From the NCBI GenBank assembly GCA_937888775.1, contig CALAQT010000017.1:1-9728 (forward strand): a stretch of 9,728 bases of DNA, written 5' to 3'. Numbering within the stretch: position 1 is the first letter of the stretch; every line of letters begins with the position of its first letter. Both the position numbers and the translations under genes were made by a program. This DNA is from an uncultured Actinomycetes bacterium. GTDB lineage: Bacteria; Actinomycetota; Thermoleophilia; Solirubrobacterales; Solirubrobacteraceae. This document shows positions 1-6,218 of this stretch, piece by piece. The notes under the pieces are model-generated. The model saw nothing but the letters and a program-made list of their open reading frames with translations. It searched no databases and was not told the origin of the DNA.

Positions 1-152
1 AGTACTGGGTCTGCTCGAGCGACCCCGAGCACGACCAGCCACGCCGCGCCCAAGCGCTCAAAGACGCCGACGGGGACCCCTGGGAGGCACAACGGCTGCT
101 CTGCACCCCCGAATGGCACGAGACATACCGCGACCGGTTCCGCGCCGCGTGA
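1..152 (+). CDS. C-terminal end of an unidentified upstream protein (partial)
   Basis: An open frame enters from the left edge (first full codon TAC at 3) and stops at TGA 150-152. It gives 49 residues, beginning YWVCSSDPEHDQ and ending YRDRFRAA. Its composition is ordinary for this genome: charged, rich in Arg/Ala/Asp and with G/C-biased third positions. The stop overlaps the ATG of the next gene in a TGATG junction, which is strong support that the frame is real and translationally coupled. I recognise no domain in so short a tail. By context it belongs to the same envelope/transfer operon as the next three genes, but that is inference. Confidence 0.6.
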   Translation, partial: YWVCSSDPEHDQPRRAQALKDADGDPWEAQRLLCTPEWHETYRDRFRAA

Positions 153-1375
153 TGCAACAGCTCGTCATCACCCGTCCCGCTAACGTGCCGCTCCCGCGGG
201 TCGCGCCCGGCGGACCACCGCGACCGAAACGCTCAAAGCTCCCGTGGCTCGCCGGTCTGGCCGGCTTCACGCTGTGCGCGCTCCCGGTGGTGCTGCTCGC
301 CGGCGCGGGGAACCCGCCGTGTGCGACGCCTGGGACTGTTGACACGCCGGCGGGCGGCGGGCCCGTCGCGGCCGGCATGTACGCCCAGCCGCTGCGCCTG
401 CAGCCAGCCCGGTGGTACCGGGTGGGAGCGACGATGTACGGCGGTCCGACCGATCCCACGAGCGGGGATTACGGGTCGATCGGCACCCCTGGCCAGTCGT
501 ACCTCCCCGCACACCCAGACAGCTTCGCCGAGCTGTCGGTCCTCGACCACAACCCGGCGAACGGCGGCAGCTTCACGTTCGCCGACGCGAACGCGCTCTC
601 AAACCTGCCGTACCTGACCGGGCTGCGCGTCGCGAACAACGGCGTGCAGAAGATCCTTTACAAGCGCGACGTCGGCTACGGCCAAGGCCCCGGCCAACTG
701 ATCGCCAACGGCCAGCCGTACCGCCTCGACGTCTGGTGGCAGTCAGCCGGCCCGCTCGGCGTGTCAAAGAACCCGGTCGACATCGAGCTCGCCCCGCCGA
801 CCGGCGCCGGCGCGACGCTCGGGCAGCTCCCCTCCAGCACCCAGGCGCCCGGCGCGAGCAGCATCGATCCCGGATGCGCAGCCGCGATCAGCGGTAGCGG
901 GATCCCGCTGCCGCTCGTCCCCGGCACGCAGACGAAGATCCTGCCGTCCGGGCTCGCCGCCGCCGGCCAGTCCGCGCCCGCCGCGGTCAGGGCGATGGTC
1001 GCCGCCGGCAACCGGCTGTACGGCAAGCCGTACATCTACGGCGGCGCTCACTGCTGCTCGCTCGACACGCTGCAGCCCGGCTATGACTGCTCGAGCTCCG
1101 TCTCCTACGTCCTACACGCCGGCGGCGTGCTCGGCCCCAACGCGCTCGTGTCAGGCGAGCTCGCAAACTGGGGGCTGCCCGGCCCAGGGCGGTACGTGAC
1201 CGTCTACGCCGACAACGGGCACGCGTTCATGTACGTCGCCGGGCTGAGGTTCGACACCTCCTACAACGGCACCGATACCGGACCGAACGCCGGCCAGGCA
1301 GGTCCGCGCTGGCGGGTCTTCCCGACCGTCCCTTCGTGGGCGACGTGGAGCGTCCGGCACCCACCCGGCCTCTGA
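152..1375 (+). CDS. Membrane-anchored NlpC/P60-family cell-wall hydrolase with RlpA/DPBB-like middle domain
   Basis: Probable peptidoglycan peptidase acting outside the membrane, plausibly opening the wall for a conjugation channel. I chose ATG 152 because it overlaps the upstream stop (TGATG); GTG 149 and GTG/ATG codons back to 113 are alternatives. Of 407 residues, about 1-30 are a basic cytosolic tail and 31-53 one hydrophobic segment (PWLAGLAGFTLCALPVVLLA). Residues about 94-215 carry GGPTDPTSG, LPYLTGLRV and YKRDVGYG, a pattern I associate with double-psi beta-barrel (RlpA/3D-like) modules. Residues 215-275 are a Pro/Gly/Ser linker. Residues 277-400 form the NlpC/P60 domain: YIYGGAH, catalytic Cys313 in GYDCSSSVSYVLH, and His357 in NGHAFMYV. 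There is no cleavable signal peptide, so it should stay anchored with its C-terminus outside. Two Cys (301, 302) next to the active site could form a disulfide. The NlpC/P60 call is firm, the DPBB call moderate, the conjugation role inferred. Confidence 0.85.
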   Translation: MQQLVITRPANVPLPRVAPGGPPRPKRSKLPWLAGLAGFTLCALPVVLLAGAGNPPCATPGTVDTPAGGGPVAAGMYAQPLRLQPARWYRVGATMYGGPTDPTSGDYGSIGTPGQSYLPAHPDSFAELSVLDHNPANGGSFTFADANALSNLPYLTGLRVANNGVQKILYKRDVGYGQGPGQLIANGQPYRLDVWWQSAGPLGVSKNPVDIELAPPTGAGATLGQLPSSTQAPGASSIDPGCAAAISGSGIPLPLVPGTQTKILPSGLAAAGQSAPAAVRAMVAAGNRLYGKPYIYGGAHCCSLDTLQPGYDCSSSVSYVLHAGGVLGPNALVSGELANWGLPGPGRYVTVYADNGHAFMYVAGLRFDTSYNGTDTGPNAGQAGPRWRVFPTVPSWATWSVRHPPGL

Positions 1376-1391
1376 AGAACCGATTGATCTC

Positions 1392-2003
1392 ATGCACAAG
1401 CTCGCGCACACGCTCACCATGACCGCCGCCGCCGCGGCGATCGCCGGCTGCGGAATCTCAAACCCCTACCAGCACACCACCACCGCCGCCACGTCGACAT
1501 CGACCTCGATGTCGACCTCGACGTCGGCCAGCACGTCGAGGTCTCCTGCCGCCAATCCGGCGCAGAACCTGGGCGAGCCACCGGCTCCCCCGCCGCCGGC
1601 TCCGGCAAGCCAGGCGCCCGCGAGCGTGCGGAGCACACCCGCCGGTGCGATCGCGCAGTTCGCGACCCTGTACATGAACTGGACCTGGCGGACGCTCGCC
1701 GCCAATGAGCGCGAGCTCGCGGCGCTCAGCGTCGGGCCCGCCCGCCTCTCAGAGCAGCAAGCAGCCGCGGCCGCCGTCAGCGACAGCACGATCGCGCAGA
1801 GCCGCGTCTACAACAGCGGGCAGATCATCAGCATCGCCCCCAGCCGCACCAACCGCACGCAGTGGGTTGTGGTCACGCGCGAGCAGACCGGCGGCGACAG
1901 CCAATACGACGGCCTCCAAGCCTCCTACCACGTCACCCTCGCCGAGCTCGCGCAGCTCAAGAACGGGGGCTGGACGGTCTCGGAATGGCTACCCCAGGTC
2001 TAG
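1392..2003 (+). CDS. Putative lipoprotein with NTF2/VirB8-like C-terminal domain
   Basis: 203 residues, starting 16 bases after the hydrolase stop. The N-terminus MHKLAHTLTMTAAAAAIAGC is a short signal peptide ending in a lipobox (I-A-G-Cys20), so the mature protein should be lipidated and tethered to the outer face of the membrane. Residues 26-55 are a Thr/Ser-repeat spacer (TSTSTSMSTSTSASTS), and about 56-83 are Pro/Ala-rich. Residues 84-203 look globular: a helix (GAIAQFATLYMNWTWRTL), a second helix, then strands (TQWVVVTREQ, YHVTLAELAQLKNGGWTVSEW). That order, one long helix followed by a curved sheet ending in a Trp-rich strand, resembles NTF2-like VirB8/TcpC conjugation proteins, but I see no diagnostic motif. 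Its place between a wall hydrolase and a membrane protein fits a transfer-apparatus role. An alternative start at ATG 1419 would shorten the signal peptide. Confidence 0.7.
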   Translation: MHKLAHTLTMTAAAAAIAGCGISNPYQHTTTAATSTSTSMSTSTSASTSRSPAANPAQNLGEPPAPPPPAPASQAPASVRSTPAGAIAQFATLYMNWTWRTLAANERELAALSVGPARLSEQQAAAAAVSDSTIAQSRVYNSGQIISIAPSRTNRTQWVVVTREQTGGDSQYDGLQASYHVTLAELAQLKNGGWTVSEWLPQV

Positions 2004-2815
2004 CCGCCAGTAAAATCGTGTCCGCTCGGACGACCGCGCCAGGAGAGCGACGCCGCGCGGCGCGCATCCCAGCCCGCGAGCACGCACGTCGCCTCGCCGC
2101 CGCCACGGCGTGCGTGTGGCTGCTCACCGCGTTCGGTGTCCTACTGGCAAGGCTCGCGCCCGCGCTCGCGCCCAGCACCCATCCGCACCCGACGCTGCAC
2201 GGAACGCTCGGCGAACTCGCGAGCGTGATCGCGAACAACCTGCGGGTGCTCGCCGCCCCGTTCCTGCTGACCGTGTTCCGCTGGCCAGGCGGGCGGATGA
2301 CCCGCCGCCTCGGCGACCTGCTGATCGCCGCGCTGATCGCCGAGAACACGCTCGCGGTGGGGCTCGCTCTCGGCCGCTGGGGCGACCGGCTGCTGCCATA
2401 CGTGCCGCAGCTCCCCCTCGAATGGACCGCCCTTGGCATAGCCGGCGCGGCCTGGCTGACCGCCCGTGACCGCAGCCGCGGCCGCGTCCTCGCCGCCTAT
2501 GCGCTCGCGACGCTCGCGCTGACGATCTCGGCTGCAGCCGTCGAAGTGGAACTCACACCGCACGCGCACACAGGCCAACGAGCTGACCGTCACGGGCTGA
2601 CGCAGTCCAGTGACCCCTCGCTCCTTGCGGTGAGCGGGTGTCGGTTGTCTTCGCCGGATTTTGCACCGGCCGGCGGCCTGCTCGCTTCAAGGTCGCAAGC
2701 TCCCTTCCCCTCACGCAGAGCGTTCGGTTCCGCTCGGCCGCCCGGCCGGCGCTACCGGACTACGTCAACCACCCGATCCCCACAAGGAGGGACCACCAAA
2801 TGCTCAACCGCGTAA
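1985..2815 (+). CDS. Polytopic membrane protein of unknown function (weak SpoIIM/DUF95-like resemblance)
   Basis: ATG 1985 lies inside the end of the lipoprotein gene (19-base overlap), so the two are probably co-translated; upstream in-frame codons are unlikely starts because they read through that gene. The product has 276 residues with a basic N-terminus (1-37) and about five hydrophobic segments at roughly 38-62, 79-98, 108-130, 143-160 and 168-186. The motif NNLRV at 84-88, followed after two helices by LPLEWTALGIAGAAWL, recalls the NNLRV...LPHGxxELPA pattern of stage II sporulation protein M-type membrane proteins. This is a loose visual match. After residue about 200 (base 2585) the sequence turns into Ser/Arg/Pro-rich text without the earlier character and runs over the ssb ribosome-binding site into ssb itself. 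The native end may lie earlier, with a frameshift having removed the stop. Confidence 0.55.
   Translation: MATPGLAASKIVSARTTAPGERRRAARIPAREHARRLAAATACVWLLTAFGVLLARLAPALAPSTHPHPTLHGTLGELASVIANNLRVLAAPFLLTVFRWPGGRMTRRLGDLLIAALIAENTLAVGLALGRWGDRLLPYVPQLPLEWTALGIAGAAWLTARDRSRGRVLAAYALATLALTISAAAVEVELTPHAHTGQRADRHGLTQSSDPSLLAVSGCRLSSPDFAPAGGLLASRSQAPFPSRRAFGSARPPGRRYRTTSTTRSPQGGTTKCSTA
2612..2642 (+). terminator. Imperfect stem-loop upstream of ssb, possible weak terminator
   Basis: CGCTC (2619-2623) pairs with GAGCG (2632-2636) across an 8-base loop. The stem continues through CC/GG and GAC/GTC with a bulge and a mismatch, and a T/G-rich stretch follows. It sits where the membrane-protein frame loses protein-like character and about 160 bases before ssb, so it may separate the envelope operon from the DNA-processing operon. 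There is no clean U-tract, so this is a weak call. Confidence 0.25.
2784..2790 (+). promoter_or_regulatory. Strong ribosome-binding site of ssb
   Basis: AAGGAGG is a near-perfect Shine-Dalgarno sequence ending 9 bases before ATG 2800. It is the best ribosome-binding site in the window. It decides the ssb start over an upstream in-frame start at 2638, which would add 54 unrelated residues. Confidence 0.8.
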
Positions 2816-3159
2816 TCCTCATCGGCCGCCTCACAGCAGCCCCCGAGCTCCACGACCGCTCGGGAACCCAAGTCGGACGACTGCGGCTCGCCGTACAGCG
2901 CCCGCGCAGCAAGGACGGCGAGGACCGCGGCGCCGACTTCGTCGACGTCACCGTCTTCAACAACCAGGCGCAGGTCTGCAACCAGTACCTCGCCAAGGGC
3001 CGCCGCGTCGCGATCGAGGGTCGCCTGCAGCACTCCGAATGGCAGGCCGAAGACGGCTCACGCCGCCAGAAGCTCGAGGTCATCGCCAACAGCGTCGAGT
3101 TCCTCGACCGCAAGCCCAGCGAGGACCAAGAGCCCGAGGCCGTCGAGGCGGCCGCGTAA
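2800..3159 (+). CDS. ssb: Single-stranded DNA-binding protein (short, element-encoded)
   Basis: Binds and protects single-stranded DNA during replication or conjugative transfer of the element. The start is ATG 2800, set by the strong ribosome-binding site. The 119 residues are one OB fold with the usual SSB landmarks in order: MLNRVILIGRLTAAPEL (1-17), LRLAVQRPR (28-36), FVDVTVFNNQAQVCNQYLAKG (47-67), GRRVAIEGRLQHSEWQAEDG (67-86) and EVIANSVEFLDR (93-104). Chromosomal bacterial SSBs are typically around 160-180 residues and end in an acidic tip with a DDDIPF-like motif. Here the tail is only about 15 residues and ends EAVEAAA, so docking to host repair and replication proteins through that tip is probably lost or altered. 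This short form is common on plasmids and integrative elements. Identification as SSB is secure; its specific role is inferred. Confidence 0.93.
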   Translation: MLNRVILIGRLTAAPELHDRSGTQVGRLRLAVQRPRSKDGEDRGADFVDVTVFNNQAQVCNQYLAKGRRVAIEGRLQHSEWQAEDGSRRQKLEVIANSVEFLDRKPSEDQEPEAVEAAA

Positions 3160-3164
3160 ACAAA

Positions 3165-3214
3165 GGCGGCTAGGCGGGACGCCCGGGCAAGGGGCGTCCC
3201 GCCACCGAGCCGCC
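3165..3214 (+). terminator. Very stable two-part stem-loop directly after ssb
   Basis: Six bases after the ssb stop, GGCGGGACGCCC (3173-3184) and GGGCGTCCCGCC (3192-3203) are perfect 12-bp complements around a 7-base loop. An outer stem of GGCGGCT (3165-3171) with AGCCGCC (3208-3214) extends it, leaving 1 and 4 unpaired bases between the two stems. No U-tract follows. It may be a U-less terminator or attenuator that lowers expression of the downstream chain relative to ssb, or an RNA 3' end that protects the ssb transcript. An origin-type hairpin is also possible. The structure is certain, the function is not. Confidence 0.65.
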
Positions 3215-3231
3215 CTCCACAGGAGAGCGAC

Positions 3232-3444
3232 ATGCAACCCCACACTTCTACCACCAACCCCGGGCTGCGCGGCAGCCTCTGGATCGACCAGGCACACCAC
3301 CACCGCCTCGTCGAAGTCATCCGAGTCATCGACAACAAGCGCGTCCTGATGCAACCCGTCCGAGACGCACGCCTGAAGCCGCCCAGCTACCTCGAGACCA
3401 CCGAGCACCTCTCAGGACTCGACTACCGGCGAGTGACGCCATGA
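3232..3444 (+). CDS. Small hypothetical protein, first gene of the coupled chain
   Basis: A 70-residue protein preceded by a good ribosome-binding site (AGGAGAG at 3221-3227) 4 bases before ATG 3232. Its stop overlaps the next start in an ATGA junction at 3441-3444, which supports expression. It reads as alternating strands (GSLWIDQ, LVEVIRVIDNKRVLMQPV) and then a basic, polar end (LDYRRV). This suggests a small beta-rich fold of the kind found in many mobile-element accessory proteins. There is no signal peptide, membrane segment or Cys. I do not recognise a family. It lies immediately downstream of the ssb hairpin. Confidence 0.7.
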   Translation: MQPHTSTTNPGLRGSLWIDQAHHHRLVEVIRVIDNKRVLMQPVRDARLKPPSYLETTEHLSGLDYRRVTP

Positions 3445-3716
3445 CCACCTCCACCACCCCCAAGAACGAAGAGCGCTCCGCCCGCGAACGCCTCAAGGCG
3501 ATCGAACGAGCCCGCGCGGCCAAGGCCAAGGCGACCGCGCGCCGGCGAGCCGCCGTCATCCGCGACGAGCTCGCCCGACCACGCGCCAAGGACTGCCGCT
3601 GCCCGATCACGCCCGCCAGCACGATCGAGCAGCTCCGCGCGCTGGGTGCCGGATGCACCGCCGGCCGATGGGTCTGCCCGACCCTCGACGCGGTCCGCCG
3701 GAGGCTCGGCGCATGA
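3441..3716 (+). CDS. Small basic hypothetical protein with a possible four-Cys metal site
   Basis: 91 residues, coupled to its neighbours by ATGA overlaps at both ends (3441-3444 and 3713-3716). Residues about 10-50 are a highly basic, Ala/Arg/Lys-rich helix (ARERLKAIERARAAKAKAT), suited to binding nucleic acid. The C-terminal half has Cys52, Cys54, Cys72 and Cys79 in the pattern CRC...GCTAGRWVC, which could hold a zinc ion, followed by a short helix LDAVRRRLG. The helix-plus-zinc layout suggests a DNA-associated protein, but this is inferred from composition only. I do not recognise a family. Confidence 0.7.
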   Translation: MTTSTTPKNEERSARERLKAIERARAAKAKATARRRAAVIRDELARPRAKDCRCPITPASTIEQLRALGAGCTAGRWVCPTLDAVRRRLGA

Positions 3717-4027
3717 CCACCGCAGCCCTCACCAAAGCAGGCGGCGCGTCGACACAAATCGGATCAGGCCGCCACCAGCGCCCCAACCTATACGACGCGT
3801 ACCGCGCGCTATGGGCGATGACCCGCGACGAGCGAATCGCCGCGATGTGGCGAGGAGAGCTCAACCTGCGCCAGCTCTGCCAATGGTCCTCGCGCGCACA
3901 GCACGAGGTCCCACTGCTCGGCGGCGAGTTCGCGTGGATCGTGATGCGCACACCCGACTGGGCCGAACCCAGCAACAAACTCCGCGCCGACAATGTCCCC
4001 GCCGACCACCACGAGGTCGAACCATGA
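3713..4027 (+). CDS. Hypothetical protein of 104 residues
   Basis: The start ATG 3713 forms an ATGA overlap with the preceding stop; an upstream in-frame ATG at 3653 lies inside that gene and is less likely. The product has a flexible first 20 residues, then helices YDAYRALWAMTRDERIAAMW and LRQLCQWSSRAQHEVPLL, a short segment EFAWIVMRTPDWAE, and a polar tail. It is soluble, with no signal or membrane segment. Its end overlaps the next gene in another ATGA (4024-4027). The helical core with several Trp looks like an accessory protein of actinobacterial integrative elements. I assign no function. Confidence 0.7.
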   Translation: MTTAALTKAGGASTQIGSGRHQRPNLYDAYRALWAMTRDERIAAMWRGELNLRQLCQWSSRAQHEVPLLGGEFAWIVMRTPDWAEPSNKLRADNVPADHHEVEP

Positions 4028-4530
4028 CGATCGCGCCCACGACCGCCCAGACACGGGAGCTCGCATCCCGCCTCGCGGCGCTGTTCGACCGAGACAGCCA
4101 GATCGCCAAACGGCTGAACGACGCGCAGTCCCGGCTGCGGCACGCCAACGAGCGGCTGTGGTCGGGATTGCATCCCGATGCGCTCGCGCTGCTGTACGAC
4201 GACACGCACGCAGTCGGGATCGCGGCTGACGGACGGATCCGCAGCGAGGTCAACGCCGTGATGATCGACCAGCTGCACGGCGGCGCCGATCAGCAGCAGC
4301 TCGAAACAGCCGTGCTCGCGATCGTGCAGGAGATCCACTGGACGATCCACCGCGCATTCGTCGACTACCAAACAGCCTCGGAGGAGCGCCGCCAGCTCGC
4401 CGTCGACGTCGGCGAGCTCGCACAGCAACTCACAGACGCGCTCACCGCGGCGGGTTGGACCGAGCAGGAAGCACGCACCGCAAACGTAAACGACCTCGCC
4501 GAAGGGAGACATGACCATGGCCCACGCTGA
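4024..4530 (+). CDS. Hypothetical helical protein of 168 residues
   Basis: The start ATG 4024 is fixed by the ATGA overlap with the previous stop. The protein is almost entirely helical and charged: TRELASRLAALFDRDSQ, IAKRLNDAQSRLRHANERLW, then VMIDQLHGGADQQQLETAV, and near the end QLAVDVGELAQQLTDALTAA. Heptad-like spacing suggests a coiled-coil or helical bundle. There is no Cys, no membrane segment and no recognisable motif. Its last 20 bases overlap the next gene, which has its own ribosome-binding site inside this one. Function unknown; conserved position between ssb and the primase suggests DNA processing or a co-transcribed cargo gene. Confidence 0.68.
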   Translation: MTIAPTTAQTRELASRLAALFDRDSQIAKRLNDAQSRLRHANERLWSGLHPDALALLYDDTHAVGIAADGRIRSEVNAVMIDQLHGGADQQQLETAVLAIVQEIHWTIHRAFVDYQTASEERRQLAVDVGELAQQLTDALTAAGWTEQEARTANVNDLAEGRHDHGPR

Positions 4531-4972
4531 CGACGACCCTCTCGACGAGACGTTCGCACGAATGCGCGACCGCGCCGACCGATTCGACGCGTGGCTTGAG
4601 CATCTGCGATTGGGCGAGCCGATGTTCGCGGCAGCCTCGGCACTGTTCCCGGCGGACATGAACGAGTGGCAATCCGCCGTGTATCTGCTGACGGGCTGCG
4701 ACCAGGTGTGGCGCGCCGTGGGCACCAAGGTGCTCGCTGACCGGTCGCTCGGGCCGGTCGTGTACGAGCTCGAGCAGCCGCGACGAGGGTGGGCTTCGAG
4801 CGAGGACGCAGTGCTGGAGTGGGCTGCGCACTTCTGGGACGTCGACCGCTGGCCAGCGAAGTTCCCCTACGTCTTCGAGGAGTTCTACTTCCGTCGCTGG
4901 ATCACCGCCTGCCACCTGTACAAGAGGATCCCGCCGGCCCTCACGATCACCGAACCACGCAGGGTGGTGTGA
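4511..4972 (+). CDS. Hypothetical protein of 153 residues rich in conserved-looking aromatic motifs
   Basis: ATG 4511 is preceded by GAAGGGAG at 4501-4508; ATG 4517 is an alternative. The protein is acidic at the start, then helical (FARMRDRADRFDAWLEHLRL), with a middle DMNEWQSAVYLLTGCDQVW and a strikingly aromatic C-terminal half (EWAAHFWDVDRWPAKFPYVF, then EEFYFRRWITACHL). So many Trp, Phe and Tyr in a small soluble protein usually mean a well-packed, conserved fold rather than a chance frame. It ends in a TGATG junction with the primase-like gene (4970-4974). Tight coupling suggests it works with, or is dosed with, that protein. I do not recognise the family and infer no activity. Confidence 0.72.
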   Translation: MTMAHADDDPLDETFARMRDRADRFDAWLEHLRLGEPMFAAASALFPADMNEWQSAVYLLTGCDQVWRAVGTKVLADRSLGPVVYELEQPRRGWASSEDAVLEWAAHFWDVDRWPAKFPYVFEEFYFRRWITACHLYKRIPPALTITEPRRVV

Positions 4973-5994
4973 TGGCCACCCTCGCACTTCCCGGCAGCGA
5001 CTACCGCGGCTTCTACCAGCAGCTCGGGATCGAGCTCCCGGATACCTCGCGCACCAACGTGTCGGTCCGGTGCTTCGCGGAACCCGACGCGCATCGCCGG
5101 GAGGACCGCGACCCATCCTGCTCGGTCAACACCACCAACGGCAAGTGGAAATGCCACGGCTGCGGTGCCCGCGGCGGGCCATACGACGCCGCTCTCGCCA
5201 AGCATCACACCCCACGCTCGGCGATCGACCTGATGATCGCCTACGGACTGGCCGAGCGACGCGTCCGACTCCAGACCGCCAGGGAACTGCTTGACGCAGC
5301 CCGCCGCCCACCTGCGACGCTCGCACGCCCCCACGATGCACTGGTCGCACGCCGAACGCTGCAAGTCACAGATCGGGACATCGCACGGTGGCAAACAGCG
5401 CTTTCCCGGCGCCCGCGGCTCCTCGCGCGACTCGCCAACGAACGCGGCTGGCAAGTCGAAACGATGCGCTCGCTCGAGCTCGGCATCGACCGCGGCCGGA
5501 TCACAATCCCGATCCGCAACGCCACCGGCCAACTCCGCGGCGTGCACCGCTACCAACCTGACCACAACGCCCGGCCGAAAATGCTCGCCGCACTTGGCAG
5601 CCGGCTCGGACTCGTCCCGCACCCGGCCACGGAGGTCTCGGAGCGGATCCTTCTCGTCGAGGGCCCGCCCGACATGATCGCCGCCCGCTCCCGCGGCCTC
5701 CCCGCGATCGCCGTCCCCGGCGACCACGCATGGCAACCGCATTGGGCGCAGCTCCTAGCCGAGCGCAATGTCACGATCGTCATGGACGCCGATACGCAGG
5801 GTCGGGCTGCCGCCCAGCGAATCGCGGCAGACCTCGCCGGTCACGCAGAGGCACACGTCGTCGACCTCGCTTCGCTCCGCAACGATGGATACGACCTAAC
5901 CGACTGGCTTCTTGAGCACCCCTCGCCGGGAGCGCTCGCCCACTTGGCGAGGCAACACGGCCATCCACCACAGCACCGGAAGGGAGAACGATGA
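4972..5994 (+). CDS. DnaG-like primase: CHC2-type zinc finger plus TOPRIM domain
   Basis: Likely lays down RNA primers on the element's single-stranded DNA. The start ATG 4972 comes from the TGATG overlap; a longer frame from 4789 would run through the previous gene. Of 340 residues, 30-75 contain a CHC2-type zinc-binding set: Cys34, His41, Cys61 and Cys64 (RCFAEPDAH ... WKCHGCGARGG). Residues about 165-215 include ITIPIRNATGQLRGVHRY, typical of the strand region preceding TOPRIM in small primases. TOPRIM follows: Glu230 in ILLVEGPPD and Asp272/Asp274 in IVMDADTQG, the expected metal-binding triad. At 340 residues it is much shorter than chromosomal DnaG (around 600) and lacks a helicase-binding C-terminal domain; no helicase gene is visible nearby. 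It would therefore rely on host helicase or act in complementary-strand synthesis after transfer. Family call firm, role inferred. Confidence 0.88.
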   Translation: MATLALPGSDYRGFYQQLGIELPDTSRTNVSVRCFAEPDAHRREDRDPSCSVNTTNGKWKCHGCGARGGPYDAALAKHHTPRSAIDLMIAYGLAERRVRLQTARELLDAARRPPATLARPHDALVARRTLQVTDRDIARWQTALSRRPRLLARLANERGWQVETMRSLELGIDRGRITIPIRNATGQLRGVHRYQPDHNARPKMLAALGSRLGLVPHPATEVSERILLVEGPPDMIAARSRGLPAIAVPGDHAWQPHWAQLLAERNVTIVMDADTQGRAAAQRIAADLAGHAEAHVVDLASLRNDGYDLTDWLLEHPSPGALAHLARQHGHPPQHRKGER

Positions 5995-6215
5995 GAACCG
6001 ACGTCGAGACGCGCGGCGGTACCCACGAACAGAGAGAGGATCTTGGGTCGCATCCCATGCTGACACGCGACGGCGCCGCTACCTATCTTGCAGTCAGCAA
6101 GCGCACCCTCGATCGTCTGGTTCAGGCGGGCGACCTTCCGACCTATCGGATCGGCGGCCACCGTCGCTTTCGAATCGAGGACATCGACTCGTTTATTGCC
6201 AGCAAGATGGAGTGA
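5991..6215 (+). CDS. xis: Excisionase-like DNA-binding protein (MerR/HTH_17 family)
   Basis: 74 residues, starting in an ATGA overlap with the primase stop. Residues 24-72 are a typical HTH_17/AlpA-type winged helix: LTRDGAATYLAVSKRTLDRL (helix-turn-helix), then VQAGDLPTYRIGGHRRF (wing) and RIEDIDSFIASK. Residues 1-22 are a polar leader; the internal ATG at residue 23 is a possible shorter start. Proteins of this size and fold immediately before a tyrosine integrase usually act as recombination directionality factors that bend attachment-site DNA for excision, and some also repress their own operon. The integrase starts 3 bases after this stop, so the two are made together. The gene symbol rests on fold and position and is not proof of excisionase activity. 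Confidence 0.82.
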   Translation: MRTDVETRGGTHEQREDLGSHPMLTRDGAATYLAVSKRTLDRLVQAGDLPTYRIGGHRRFRIEDIDSFIASKME

Positions 6216-6218
6216 CGC

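Noticed and set aside
3607..4728. 373-residue minus-strand frame
   Set aside because: It lies opposite three coupled plus-strand genes and is Arg/Ser/Pro-rich; a shadow of GC-rich coding DNA.
4885..5742. 285-residue minus-strand frame opposite the primase
   Set aside because: A shadow of the zinc/TOPRIM gene, without family signature or ribosome-binding site.
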